DNA of 64,000 nt from Chrysemys picta bellii (lineage: Eukaryota > Chordata > Testudines > Emydidae), in the NCBI RefSeq assembly GCF_011386835.1, contig NC_088794.1, forward strand, positions 69,946,434 through 70,010,433, written 5' to 3'. Of the stretch, positions 1 to 11,860 are shown piece after piece. A model generated the notes under the pieces. It was given only the letters and a program-made list of their open reading frames with translations, did no database searches and was not told the origin of the DNA. The translations under genes were made by a program, and so were the position numbers. Each line of letters starts with the position of its first letter. Position 1 is the first letter of the stretch.

Positions 1-72
1 AGGACGCGATAAATCGATCCCCGAGAGGTCGATTTCTACCCGCCAATTCTGGCGGGTAGTGTAGACCCAGCC
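1..72. mobile_element. Right end of a Harbinger-type MITE, cut by the window edge
   Basis: The terminus read inward is GGCTGGGTCTACACTACC, close to the GGG(T/C)ATGTCTACACTG ends seen at 32,777 and 44,063. It is followed by TTA (73-75), the usual Harbinger target duplication. The left end lies outside the window, so the family call is by terminus only. Confidence 0.5.
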
Positions 73-111
73 TTAGACTGTAAGCTCATTGCAACAGGGG
101 GCTGTCTTTTA

Positions 112-190
112 TTTTAAGTTTATATGCTGCCTGACACAACTGGGCCCTGATTGGGGCCTCATGGGACTAGCACAATACAAATAATAATTA
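112..190. repeat. L3/CR1-lineage 3' fragment
   Basis: The stretch around 'ctgggccctgattggggcctcatgggac' followed by AAT-rich sequence resembles the common amniote 'tgtacagcgcctagcacaatggggcc' repeat, also present at 60,028. Recognised by memory of the family only. Confidence 0.35.
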
Positions 191-1200
191 ATAATTAATT
201 AACATAGTGTTCAATTCAGGGGGACACCTCTTCATGTAGTAAACACAATGGACCTGATTCAGTAAAGCATATAGGTACGTGCCCAACTTTAAGAACGTGT
301 AGTTCCCCTGACGGGCCTATTCATGTGCTTAAAGTTGCCTAAGTACTTTGCTCGCTCGTGGTGAGTTGAGGAAGGCAATTAAACTGCATGTTACTACCTA
401 CAATTCACTGACTCAAAATATTTTCTTTAAAAAGATACAGTTTCCTTAAGCCTTTAATTTACTCACAGTTTCAAATACAGGGGACATGTTTTATGTACAC
501 AGGGGACACAATTATAATGCTAAGATTCAACAAGAGCAAGGGATGGCAAGAATACTGGTGGTTACAACTAGGTTGCTGGTCTTCTAATTATCTGCTGTCT
601 CCTCCCTGCTCCACCCAACATGTGCTACAAGTTGTTCTGTATTATATCTACATGTTATTATATAGTTCTAAACTCTGTATCTGGAATTCCAAGAATAAAC
701 CTTTGTAATTGTACTTGTTTATGGTTTATTGAGGTATGGGGCCAGATCGTATAAATTACACAGTGACCCATGCTGGAGGCAGAGAGCTGTACCATCCAAG
801 AGGAGCTCCCAGAGCACCGGAAAGTGTGCATGCTGTACTATCCCTTAAAATGACATTCCCTGCCCATCTCTCCATAGCCAGGCAGTTCCACAGACCAGTA
901 TGTGGGGAGGATGGAGCATTCTCCAGCCCCTCAATAGGCATGATTTACTCCACCAATTATTATGAAGGAATCCCTGCACTCCCCAGTCTCTTAAAAGAGG
1001 CTGTAGCCCTTTATTCTTTGAAATTGGTGGGATTTAATTGAAACATTTTTAGCTGATATATTTGCTTTATGTAAGTATTTATGTTTTAAAATGGAAATAA
1101 GTAGAAAATCTCAGGGTATATTATGTATAATGACCACTAGTATCACATATCATCAGGGACTGAACTGGGACCCTCACTATCACAGAATAGGCTGTGAATA
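191..1200. other. No gene or classified repeat seen
   Basis: Mixed AT-rich sequence with only short chance open frames on both strands. Around 700-720 there is an AATAAA but no upstream gene structure to go with it. Confidence 0.5.
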
Positions 1201-1235
1201 GAATTACTCCTTTATGTAAGCTAAAGGAGTAATTC
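1201..1235. repeat. Perfect 14-bp inverted repeat (short hairpin)
   Basis: GAATTACTCCTTTA (1201-1214) is exactly complementary to TAAAGGAGTAATTC (1222-1235), with a 7-nt loop TGTAAGC. No T-run follows, so it does not look like a Pol III terminator. It may be the core of a decayed fold-back element. Confidence 0.7.
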
Positions 1236-1269
1236 TGTTAAGTGTTAGAACTTCTAGACTCTTATTCTC

Positions 1270-1520
1270 TATGGGGAAAATTTTAAAAAGTGCCTAAGTT
1301 CTTATTTAAGTGGCTAGAGATGCAGATAGGTGCTAGGGGGATTTTCAAAGCATAGCGTTAGGATCTAAGCTGCTTAGGTGCTGTTGAAACCAACACTTTC
1401 TCCCTCTTGGATTTTTGCAAGAAAAGGCTTAGCTGCCTAACTCCAAGAAAGAGTGGGTGGCTGAGAATCCTGAGCAAAGGGATGTGCTTCCCTCCAGGCC
1501 TAGAATTAGGCACCTAAGGC
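1270..1520. repeat. Unclassified interspersed repeat ('aggcacctaa / attttcaaa' type)
   Basis: Contains 'gtgcctaag', 'ggattttcaaag' and 'aggcacctaagg' motifs that recur at 20,210-20,370 ('tttaggcacttg', 'gtgcctaaatt') and, more weakly, around 16,340 and 19,870. This suggests scattered copies of one old family. Ends are not defined. Confidence 0.35.
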
Positions 1521-3178
1521 CTCACCCTTCTCCTTGGCCTTTCCTATTGGCTAGCTTGGGCAGCCCCCTGCTCAGCATGCTGGCTTTTCTGGATGCAATT
1601 CCTATACTAGGCAATTCCCATGCCTTGTATAGGAGATTGTGGTGTCTAACTCAAGATCTCATGCATTCTGTACTTCTCAAGTACCATGTGCAATCAGGAT
1701 CCCAGGTATTGTGTGCACTCAGAATCTTAGATAACATTGTATTGTTTAAGTAACATAGCTTTGACAGAGAATTAATCATTCTACCAGTTTCATTCCTCCA
1801 AGGGGCCTGGAAACAATGTTTTCCCTAATCATACCTTCTCAGTCAACTTCAGAGTGACTGAATTTTCAAAGCAGGCACGGTGTGCAAATCAGAGTTGCAA
1901 AGCTCCATCTGTACATACTTTAGAAAATGCAATCACAAGAGAATTGAAATAGAACTAACAGCAACAGGAGAGTACCTGATTTCCCTTTTAGTCTCATCTC
2001 CTGCTTGCTAGTTTTCCCCTTGTAATGTTTAACTGCTCCCCAGACAGCTAAACCATCCATAGTCCTGTTGCTCTGAGGCTCTACTGCTCATAAACTGCAC
2101 TCCTAAAACTAATATTGTTTCCTACTCCAACATCATGAATGTGCTCCCACCACAAAAAAATTAAAGATCCCCACGTTTTACCCAATTTGAGATCCTAATG
2201 AGCCTGTTGGTTCTTTTGGATATATACAGTACCTGGAGAGACACCTAAACACTAATTCTGACTGGGATTATATGGTAACATATGTGTTGATGAGATATAT
2301 TTGTGTATAATATGCTACATTTCTGAAGAAAGCTGCTTACATTTAGATACCACAGTATATAGTCCTTCTGTAAGCTAAAGGAAATAGTAATAATGACAGT
2401 GCACATTGAAGATTTCCTGTTTAAAGAGATGTTAGATGTAAATAGCTCTTAAAGGAAATAACTCCCGGTAGTTATAGGCACCTAAGTATCATCTGTATTT
2501 TTTTCAAAGTCAGTGCTTTTCAGTTGATCACTTATTAGCAGTTTGTGATCTTGGCTCTGGGTTGAAAAACAAATTGTGCAAAAAGAAAAAAAATTGATTT
2601 TTGTAAAGTAACTGATGGTTTTTTAGTTTATGGGCCAAATTCTTCTCTGCCTAAATTACTCCGGATTTACACCGTAACCAGTCTAAGTGAAAGCAGAATC
2701 CCAGATTGCACTGTCCCACAGGGGAAGAAAATTACATGACGCTGACTTTATAGATCTTGTTTTGAATTATATCTTTGTGAGGGATTGGCCCCAATAAAAA
2801 AAACAGGGGGTTCATACCCCAATTTCATGATTCTCCTGAAACCCACACACATCATGGGAGATCTACCAGAGACCAAGGGAATCTACACACATACCTTGTG
2901 CTTCTGGATCAAGGCCCCTGTTGTGCTCTCTGATATTGTAAAGGAGTGTGTAAGACTGTCCTCGGTGTGCAGCTGCCCCCAGAACTTCCTGAAAAGGGGA
3001 AGTTCCACAGAAACAAAAGAAACCCTAAGGCATACCAGGTAATTCACTTTCCTATAGATTTCCCATGGAGTGGAAGGTGGGTAAGTTCCATCTCCTCCAC
3101 GCTGGTAGGGAAAGGTCCCTTTATGGGGAAAAATCTGGATTTAATTTCTTTTATATTCATCATTTATTGCCAACCTAT
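1521..3178. other. No gene seen; weak repeat traces
   Basis: No exon-like frame. A fragment of the palindromic 'gggccaaattc...ttacacc' repeat lies near 2,633-2,690. The remainder is unannotated AT-rich DNA. Confidence 0.45.
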
Positions 3179-3288
3179 GGGGCCTGATTCTGTTCTCACA
3201 CAACTTTCACACTGATGTAATTCCATTAACATCAGGTGAACTATTCTTAATTAACATCAGTTCAAGCATGATCAGAATCAGGTTCTGG
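3179..3288. repeat. Palindromic MITE-like repeat ('GGCCTGATTCTG' family)
   Basis: The left end CCTGATTCTGTTCTCA is matched by the reverse complement of the right end, CCTGATTCTGATCA. The middle has the 'caatgg/acatcag' core common to this fold-back family. Related copies lie at 19,270, 24,168, 36,265 and 45,471. Confidence 0.5.
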
Positions 3289-4859
3289 AGGGTTATTTAG
3301 ATGGCTGTATTCATACGACACTAGAAATCTGCCTGGGCTCCCATTGAAGCTAATAGCAAAGCAACAATTGATTTCACTGGGTGCAAGATAAGGCCCTAGC
3401 CAGTCACCGAATTCTGTCTACAAAGCTCTGATGAGCAAAGCCTATTTAACCACATAAAGTTCAGAGGCTGCACCTTTTTACTGAACTCACTTTTCATCCT
3501 CTAGTGAAAAGACTAATGTGTCTCTGTTTGATCTCATATTGGATAGTTCTGTTTTTTCAGTATTTAGCGCCCTCTGGCGGGAAGAAAATATACTTTCCTG
3601 TTGAGGCTGGATCTGTTGACCTGTGTGTCTTGTTTTATGTGAGTTTATTTATACTTATGTCTGTTAATTTACATAGGGCAATAGATGGATAAACTGTGCA
3701 CATATAGATAGGAAGAACACAGAGCTAGTTAAATATTGGTTCTGGATATGAATATATCTGGCTACCAACTAAAGTAATGTATTCGTTTCATAAACAGAGG
3801 ATTATGAACAGAGTGAATGGGCTTCTGTGTATAAAAGCCAGAGTATTAAAATGAAGTGAAGAGCTTAGTGGCTCAGCCAGAAAACAATAACCTTCTCAAT
3901 ATATGTACTGATCAGATTAGACCTTCAAACACACTTGTACTCCAGTAGGACTCCACAGATTCCATGGATCCATTTACAGGATTGGTGCATAAGCTCATAT
4001 ACAAGACACCTCCCAATGCATAATCACAAACCTATTATCACAATTCTTAAGCTACACAATCTCGTTAGGTATTTTATTGCATTTGGACAAAATGAAGTAT
4101 ACACTGTATCACTCACTTCCTATTTATTTAATGTAAGTTGGTAACATTGCACATCCAACTAAACAAAGATATTGTTGCCCCTTCTTCTGACACCTGTGTC
4201 CCATACTGATACCAATGTCACCCTTCTGCCAAGATGTAGCAGATATGCAGAGACCTGCAGGTCTGTTTCCCAGAGGAGGAGAAATCAAGTTAGGGGAGTC
4301 TGGGTATATTCTAAGTGTGACTTGTGTAACCCTTTTGCCAGGTGGAGTCAGCAGTAACAAGGACCGGGTTCAGAATCTAAGGATTCATCTGAATACAAAA
4401 CAGAACCAGCTCGAGTCTCCGCCCATTAATCTGGGAAAATTTAACACCACCCCTGGGCACCTCTCAGAGACAATACTTCCCCTCTCAGAAGCCCTGTTTC
4501 TGTGTATAACAAAAGAGAACTTTTAATATAAGGGAAAGGGAACCAAGCATTTGTTTGGGAAAACACCACAACCACATTCAAACGCATGCAACGATAGGCA
4601 AAAACTCGACCCAAAAGTGCATTGGGCAGTGTCCTTTGCCTCCGTTTCCCACCTTGCAGTGGGAAAGTCTGACAAACGTGTCTTTTTAACAAATCCCTCC
4701 ACTGCACCCCATTCACAGCTGGCTGTCCTTGGTAAGCGAAGACCCAGAGTTCAGAAATGTGTTCTCAGGGGTTCATCTCCCACTCCAGAAAAGGCGGGGG
4801 AGGGGGAAGAGGGCGTCAATCAATGTCTCCATGGTCACTGTGTGCCTCTGCAACTGGGT
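3289..4859. other. No gene seen
   Basis: Several 60-119 codon open frames occur on both strands between 4,120 and 4,910, but they overlap one another and none has a recognisable domain. I treat them as chance frames. Confidence 0.45.
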
Positions 4860-4879
4860 GTTTGCTACCACCGCCACCA

Positions 4880-4960
4880 CTGCTTTTCTCTGCTGCTGCT
4901 GGTTGTGTGATGCCGCTTCTTTTCTCTGCTGCTGCTGGTTGCATGCTGCCGCTGATGGAC
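4880..4960. repeat. Two-copy tandem repeat of about 36 bp
   Basis: The block 'ttctctgctgctgctggttg' occurs twice in direct order near 4,886 and 4,922, each followed by a 'tg.tgccgct' stretch. The CTG-rich composition explains the Leu/Cys-rich chance frames here. Confidence 0.65.
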
Positions 4961-4970
4961 ACTGACTGCC

Positions 4971-7079
4971 ATTTCTGCGATGCCATGTTCTGAACTTCCA
5001 TTGCTAAGTGATTTCAGCTTTTAATGATTTTACCAGGTAACCTCACTTCCAGTACAGCCTCTGCATTGTCTTTCCTTTCACCACTGTCCTTATGCCAGGT
5101 CTAAGCAGAGCCCCTAGACCTGCTTATCAGTGATTCAGCTCTGGTCCTTGCTGAACAGAAACGAAGATTCTCAATTGAATCTAATTAGCTCTGTCTTTAA
5201 ACACTGGAGAGGGGAAGGGCAAATGGTGGCTAGGACTCTTTGGCTAAGCATAACAATATTTCATGACCCCTGCACTCAAGTACCCAACACCAGACAAAAG
5301 TGATCATTGTGGCAAAGCCATTTCATCATGTTGTGTAGCTAGACAGAATAGGCAAGTCTATGCAAACAGGATCTGTTCCTGAAGTCTTTCCCCCAGCTCC
5401 TCACTAGGTGTCAGGGGAGAGCTCATTCAGACCCTGCTTACATTTGTTTTATTTACAACAGCCTCAGAACAAAGGTAGTCAAAAAGCAAGTCCTTCTTTC
5501 AGGAACCTCAGCCCAACACCAATGACAGTTTCCAGAAAGCAACTGCGCTGCAAGAATTGACTCCAACCAGAGGCCAAAGCAGAGAGCAAACTCTCCAGTT
5601 GTTTTCACACAGCTCATTCTCCAAGGACCATTGCCTCTACACAGAAACTTGCATAGTGAAACTAACACACGATATGGTCCCTAGACTGAACCTTTGCTCA
5701 CATGCTAAGAAAATGAATATGGAAGACTTTGTGTAACATTACAACCTGCTTTGTATTATAGACCCAACAATAAACCCAATAAACCCGTTTGCTTGAGTCC
5801 ACTAAGCTGTAACAAAACTCCCAAGTTCTAATACTAACAACAACAATAATAATATCAATTGGTTGTCTAATCCTTTGCGCACTACTGCGCTGTTTATAAG
5901 ATTCCTCATGAGGGGGAAGTAGTAGCCATAATAATTGTTTTACACTGGATAAACTTCACACCTTCAGTAGGATTGGAGTCTGATTTTAAGCAGTTGTGAA
6001 CATCCAAAGCTCCCATTGACTTAAATCTCTAAAAATCAGGTCCTTGATGTGTATTAATTATGGACTTAATTTTGCAAACCCTTATGCATGTGAGTCTTTC
6101 CTCCTGACTGCAGGATCAAGGCCTACAACTGGATGTCTTTCTATAGAGTTTTCCACCAGTCATATGTTTTTCTATCTGTGGTAGGTTTCTTTTCAGCTTT
6201 CAAGTGTTACTATATGTGTATTTAAAAAAAATCAGTGAAATATTAGTATCTCTAGAAAACGGTCACAATTCTAATGAAATGAGATCTAGGTAAATATCAC
6301 AAATAAACATTTAATACAGACATTGTTATCAAACAATAAAAGTATGGAAGATTTGCATGAAATAATAATAGCAAGGACTAGACTGTAAGAATGAAATCTT
6401 CTCACAATAAGGGTAACATAGCTGGCTGACTCAGGAGCAGACTAGGGACTGAATTATTACTCAGAAACTCACAATTTGGTCCCTTTGCTCCTTGAGGGAA
6501 ATAATTTGTGCCAGACCGATTACTGCCACAGTTTACTTCCCTCTCAGCTCCTGCATAGTTGGTACTTTGGGGATGGACCCAAATGTCCTCTTATCCCTGC
6601 CCCTGCCCACCCAGTCCTTGCCCACCTGCACAGGATGGAGAATAGCAGCTTGGCAGAGGACATCTAAAGCTTGCTTATTATAGAAGCTTCTATTACTTTT
6701 TGAAACTTAAGACTGGAACTCATTTGTGTGTATACACATGTTTACATGCTTTAGCCTTGTAAATAGCTCTCATTTCATATTCCCAGTTAATACATCTTTA
6801 GATAGTTTACTGTAGGATTGGCTACAATCTCACTTTGGTGTGAAATCTAAGGTGCAACTGACCTGGGCCAGTGATTGATCCTTTGTGACTGGGAATAACC
6901 TGAATATTGCTATGATCTTTGGGGTAAGGGACCATCTGTCACAAAGGTAAGAGTATCTGCGGGGCAGGATAATTTGGAGTACCCCAAAGGACTATCTGTG
7001 ACTCCACATTAAGGCAGTTATAATGGTTTGATAATTAGTAGGTGAAATCTAAGTATAGAACTCACAAACAATTTGGCAA
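4971..7079. other. No gene seen; short palindromic repeat remnants
   Basis: Short fragments at about 5,970-6,045 and 6,055-6,123 resemble the 'gggcc(a)gattc' fold-back family ('tctgattttaag...aaaatcaggtcc' and 'acttaattttgcaaa...caggatcaaggcc'). Nothing else is classified. Confidence 0.45.
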
Positions 7080-7082
7080 GTA

Positions 7083-7206
7083 TCAGGGGGTAGCCGTGTT
7101 AGTCTGTATCTACAAAAACAACAAAGAGTCTGGTGGCACCTTAAAGACTAACAGATTTATTTGGGCATAAGCTTTCGTGAGTAAAAACCTCACTTCTTCG
7201 GATGCA
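7083..7206 (+). repeat. Short interspersed repeat, 'GTAGCCGTGTTAGTCTGTAT' family
   Basis: Begins with 'gtagccgtgttagtctgtat', passes through 'ggtggcaccttaaagactaa' and 'gcataagctttcgtgag', and ends 'cacttcttcggatgca'. The same family occurs twice, inverted, at 31,310-31,506. It is very abundant in turtle DNA as far as I recall. I see no clear Pol III box pair or LINE tail and leave the class open. Confidence 0.7.
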
Positions 7207-8761
7207 ACAATTTGGGGTTTGTACCCTCCTTCTTAACAGTCTGCCCTGAGGTTGGTACCCATTTTCTTGAGTTTCTTCAGGACAGCTTGACTGAAACTTA
7301 TCACTATTGGTCAGATTTTGGTACGCCTAGGTTCTCCACAAAGGTGGAGTAAAATAGTATTCATCATAAGAAAAGGTATCACAGTCTGCCCGCTTTGGGC
7401 CTAGTCCTGAAATCCTTACTCAGGCCAAACTCCCGTTGAAGTAATTCCTCAGGACTTGTGGCCCTTTAATAACATCACTGAAACTTAAACTTAAAAAGAG
7501 TGAAGAATGTCCAAAGTATTCATTTTTAGATAACAGTGGTTACATCTTAAATAACAAGGCAGAACCAAAAAATAACTATCACTGAGAAGAGCCAACATTG
7601 TATTGTGAGTGAAAGGGCTGTAGCACAGGGTTTTGATGCAACAAGTTAAAGTGATTTTTACTTCTTCTAAATCAATATTTCACAACATTATCTGAGGCTT
7701 TGTCTTGGGTTTAAAAGCATGAGTAAGAATGCACAGTCCCTGAAAAGAGCTATCCTGTGTAATTTCTTACTTCTTTGCAAGTAATCAATCATTCTTTGAA
7801 TGAGGCTGATCTTATGTGCTGCTCCTTTGATTCAGAGTGCTTCTTGCTTTATGATCTCAATATCATAATGACTATAACTTTCCGTAATATGCCTGTACAA
7901 TTTACAAGGCTTAGTCATCTATAGCTAGCATTTTGAACATGGTATTATGATTTGGTTTAATTTGAAGAGGTGTGTTCCTCCCTTGCTTCCTTGTTAGATG
8001 CCTTTCAAGAAGCATTCATGCCTGGGCTCTTTCATTCACTGAGGCATTATAGTGCGTAATGAATAGAATTGCACTGAATTACATTGCAGAACATTTTCTC
8101 TTGAGTTGTTCTGCCTGTTAGTAGCTCAGCCAGAGTTTTGTTGGGAAGAAATGCAATGTTGCATCATTTGGGGGAAAGGGTGCAAATGGCACATAATGTG
8201 TTCTGTCTGTTTTAGAGAATCACAGCCACTCACTAACTTTTTCCATTAGCCAGAGCACAGCAAGCATATGACTCCTGCAACTCCAGGCTGGCAGGCACAA
8301 TGCTTCCAGTTAGGAAGGAAGGGCACTGGGATCTGGACTGTGGCCTCATTCCAGTGAAGTAAATCAGGGATGAGTCAACCCAAGACAGGGGAGTTATATC
8401 GATATAAGAAAGACAAGAAGCAGTAACTCCAAGAAGGAGGTGTACAGATATTTGTCCGCTAATTTATTTTCTCCAACAAACTCTAAAATACATGCCCCTC
8501 CCCATCCAAAGGAGATACTCCAAGGATGAATTTGGCCCATTGCATAGCCCTGATAGGAATGACTGCCACGTTGCCATGTCTCACAATAACCATGAGTCTT
8601 GCAGTATTAATTTTAACATCCCAGATCCTGGTGTAACCTGATTACAGGAAAATCTCAGCTTTCAATTTTCATGAAAATGGAAGTTTCTAACCCTCACAAT
8701 TGCAGAGAAAAACTTGATGTGCACCCCAATTCTCAGAAACCAGGCAGCAAATAAAAAGAAT
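7207..8761. other. No gene seen; one palindromic fragment
   Basis: About 7,379-7,465 resembles part of the 'gggcc..agtcctgaaatcc' fold-back family. The rest is unannotated AT-rich sequence without exon-like frames. Confidence 0.4.
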
Positions 8762-8766
8762 CCCAA
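8762..8766. repeat. Left 5-bp target-site duplication (CCCAA) of the 8.8-kb solo LTR
   Basis: Identical to 10,046-10,050 immediately after the LTR. Confidence 0.75.
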
Positions 8767-10045
8767 TGTACACCACACCCCATATTCTCCACAGTGATAT
8801 TATGGCATAATTATGATGTATTTTATGCAAGATAAGTCATGTGGGGTATCATTGGAAAAGTTATGATTTGCTGACTATGATTATCCTATTTGTATGCATG
8901 TATCATTTTTGTATCTGAAGTTATGAATATTGACTATGTATCTGTATTTAAAAGGTAGCTACACCTTGGTAATGTCCACTAGACAAGATGCTTTCAGTCT
9001 AGATAGTGGGTGGGGAAGGGGCCATCCAGGGCAATGAGCCATTAGGAAAAAAACAATAGGCCTTAGGAGAAGCTTATCTCCCACCTGGGTAGCCTTCCTG
9101 AGAACGCTACAGACAATCTCCAAGTAATGGCTGCTATTACTCTACAAGGACATGTGGATAAGACCACATGTCTTTAAACTCCATCTTGGGATATCAGTAT
9201 TTTTCCACAGACTGGTCTGGGAACCAAGCTTTGGGAACAAAGGGTTCCCACCATATGCAAAATCTATATAAGGCAGAGAGTGACATCATCTGGTGTTCTT
9301 CACTCCCCACACAAGAAGACTCCTGGAAACACCTGATGAACAAAGACTGAGCTAGGGGAAGTGCTGGACCCAGGCTACAGGGATTTTTAGCCTGTGAATG
9401 AAACACCTGGGGATTCCAAGCTGTAAAGCAAGTGAAGCTTGTCCCTTAAGAAACTGCAGCCTGCTTGCATCATCTGTTAGGGTGAGAATATCAAATCTAT
9501 TTAGTACATTAAGCTTAGTTTGTGTTTTGGTTTATTTGCTAGGTAATCTGCTTTGATCTGTTTACTATCACTAAAAATCTATCTTTTGTAGTTAATAATT
9601 ATTTTTTTTTTTTGCTTTTCCTTTTGCTTAAACCAGTGAATTGGAGTGAAGTGTGTGGGAATCATAGCTCAGGGCAAAAGGCTGTTGCATATTCCTCTCC
9701 AAACTGAGGGAGGGGGTGAATTTCATGAGCTTGCGCTGTACAGCTCCCCGTGCAGCACAAGATGGTATAATTTTACGTTTATACTTTAGGGAGGGTGCGT
9801 GCCTGGGGAGCTGGGAGTTGCCTTGGCTGTACCCTTCCTATGCAGTGGCTGGTCAGAGAACCTGCATGTAACTGCAGCTGGGTGTGTATGTGATACCTAC
9901 CTGTATGAATGCTGGTGAAAGTGCAGGCTGGAGGACTCTGCAGCTTGTCACAGCAGTACAGTGTTAGAAGGAGCCCAGGCTGGTGGGTCAGGGGGATCAG
10001 TGGTACCCCAGTTCCAGGTGATAACTCAGGGGGAAACGTGTCACA
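8767..10045 (+). mobile_element. Solo LTR of an endogenous retrovirus-like element
   Basis: The 1,279-bp unit starts TGTACACC and ends GTGTCACA (5'-TG...CA-3'). It is flanked by the identical 5-mer CCCAA on both sides (8,762-8,766 and 10,046-10,050), the target duplication expected of an LTR insertion. A TATA-like box lies at 9,265. There is no internal gag, pol or env sequence, so this is a solo LTR left by recombination. The ERVL-like assignment is by memory of similar turtle LTRs and is uncertain. The boundaries and LTR structure are well supported. Confidence 0.8.
9265..9273 (+). promoter_or_regulatory. TATA-like box in the solo LTR
   Basis: TATATAAGG sits mid-LTR, where the U3/R junction of a retroviral LTR would be expected. 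Whether it is active is unknown. Confidence 0.5.
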
Positions 10046-10050
10046 CCCAA
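10046..10050. repeat. Right 5-bp target-site duplication (CCCAA) of the 8.8-kb solo LTR
   Basis: Identical to 8,762-8,766 immediately before the LTR. Confidence 0.75.
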
Positions 10051-10429
10051 AATCTATTTTTTTTAAACTTCATGACTTTTAAAACAGTCTTGATTTTTTT
10101 CACATTATTTGAATGCTTGGGGTTGGCAATACTGTGATGACCATGGAAGGGATTGGATAGAGAGGGTGTTGGATATAATAACCTGTAACACTTGTAAAAG
10201 TCAATCTTCTGCCAAATGACACTTTCTCCAATTTGTATTTGCACAGTATACAACTAAGCTACATTCTTAAGAGGCACACACTGAATAATGAGGATAAAAA
10301 AACCACCTTTATTAGCTAATCATGTGCACTCTCTGTCCTGAACACTGCACAAGGCAGAGGTCTTTTGGAAAAAGTGTTTGATTGTGTAATTAAACACTGT
10401 ATTATAATGCATTTATAGCAGGGGGCCAA

Positions 10430-11190
10430 TTAAGGTTGCACAGAAAATGGGATGTGGAAGGGTATCATCCCCTCATGGGCCTCCACATTTTCCCTGTTGA
10501 GTTTTGTGCCTATTCTGTTTTACCATTCTGCACTACCCTCGCATCTCTCTGGCTCTGTAATCACCACTGCACTAACTCCTCCTGCTCCTACATCCCCTCT
10601 TACCTCCACAGTGTGGGCATCCATCATTGCCAATCATTCATCCACATGGTCCCCATCTGCGCCCCTGTCTCAGAACTCTTTCCCAGGCCCTTCTCTGGGC
10701 CTGAGCTATGTCTGCCATTGCCATGAGCTTCCATGCGCATTTGGTATCTTTGTAACACCCCATCTTTAACTTACATAGATACTGTATGCCCATCCTCCTG
10801 GTTCAGTGAAGAGAAAGCTTTCCCCTAAGAGGAGCGGGGGGAAATGAAGGCCCCACAATTCCCTCCCCCATTGGAACTGGCTACACAGTTTTCCAAATTC
10901 CCACTAACTGGTGTCCATCCCTCCCTTGTCAGGGTTTTAAGGGGGCCATTTCATATCAGGACTGTATCTATATTTGTCCACTCCCCATTTTCCCCTTGAA
11001 TTTTGTGCCTGTTCTTTTTCATGCTGCTTTAGTCCCCTCTCCTCTCTCTGGTTCTATATTTGCCAGCATACTGACTGTTCCCGATGCAATGGGGCAGCTT
11101 TTCTCTCTCCTGTTCCCATTGCCCAGTCTTTCTCCTTCTTTCTTGATGCTGAACATTCTTTCCTCCTGTCAATAATTCTCCAGCTCTAAA
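10430..11190. repeat. Unclassified repeat, copy 1 of a diverged direct pair
   Basis: Shares a collinear series of blocks with 12,690-13,375: 'cacagtgtgggcatccat', 'tatgtctgccattgcca', 'atcctcctggttcagt', 'aactggtgtccatccctc', 'gtcagggtttta' and 'gggggccatttcata'. It also has an internal sub-repeat: about 10,485-10,570 ('ccacattttccctgttgagttttgtgcct') resembles 10,978-11,070 ('cccattttccccttgaattttgtgcct'). No transposase or RT frame is seen. Either two insertions of one family or an old local duplication. Confidence 0.7.
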
Positions 11191-11204
11191 GGTTAGTGCA
11201 TCTC

Positions 11205-11315
11205 AGAGTCAGGACTGCTGGGTTCCATTTCCAGCTCTGCCACTCACTTGCTGGGTAACTCGAGGTAAATCTCTGGCCCTCTCTGTGTCTCATGTTAGAA
11301 ATAACTAGGGATAAA
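11205..11315 (+). repeat. MIR SINE fragment
   Basis: Contains the MIR core 'tccagctctgccactcactt', then 'gctgggtaac' and 'ctctgtgtctca'. This core is conserved across amniotes and easy to recognise. Confidence 0.8.
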
Positions 11316-11399
11316 AGATAACTCGCTTCTGAATCTTTCCAACTTGATTTTATTTGACCAAATCAGAGGCAAATGTCTTGCCCACTTTCCAATACTCAG

Positions 11400-11860
11400 A
11401 AGGCTAAACTGTTATGTGCCACAGGGTGTGAACAAGAGAGACCAACATGCCACCAATGCCTGAGGCCCCTTCATTGGCAGGGAACTGATTAGGTGAAATA
11501 TGTCCAGATGATCCTGGAAGGTGATCCCTGCTCCATGCTGCAGAGAAAGCTGAAAAACCACTACAGTCCCTGCCAACCCTGTCCTCAAGGAAAATTCCCA
11601 ACCCGAATCTGGCAATTCATCAGACCCTGAGCATGTGAGCAAGATTTATCCAGCAGAGCTTCTAGGCATACAGGATTCACTGTACCCTCTCATAGCATTG
11701 ACCCATCTTGTCCCTCTGTCATGCCTGCAACTCTGCACAATAGCTGATGCTTCAGAGGAAGGTGAAAAACCCCAGAATGCATCTTGCCAATTGTGCATCA
11801 GGGGGAAAAAATTCCTTGCTGATCTTGTGAATGAGCAGCTGTAGCCCTAAAACATGAGAT
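11400..11860 (+). repeat. CR1-like 3'-region repeat (tentative)
   Basis: Blocks such as 'tccatgctgcagagaaagct', 'ggaaaattccc' and 'cagaccctgagcatgtgagc' are approximately complementary to 41,870-42,200 ('atgctcaggatctaactgat'). The two are therefore opposite-strand copies of one family. Assignment to CR1 is by memory. Confidence 0.5.

Noticed and set aside
4124..5001. Cluster of overlapping frames on both strands
   Set aside because: Mutually overlapping frames explained by CTG-rich tandem repeat and chance; none resembles a protein family.
8767..10045. Provirus with internal genes
   Set aside because: Only one LTR is present between the duplications and no gag, pol or env similarity is seen.
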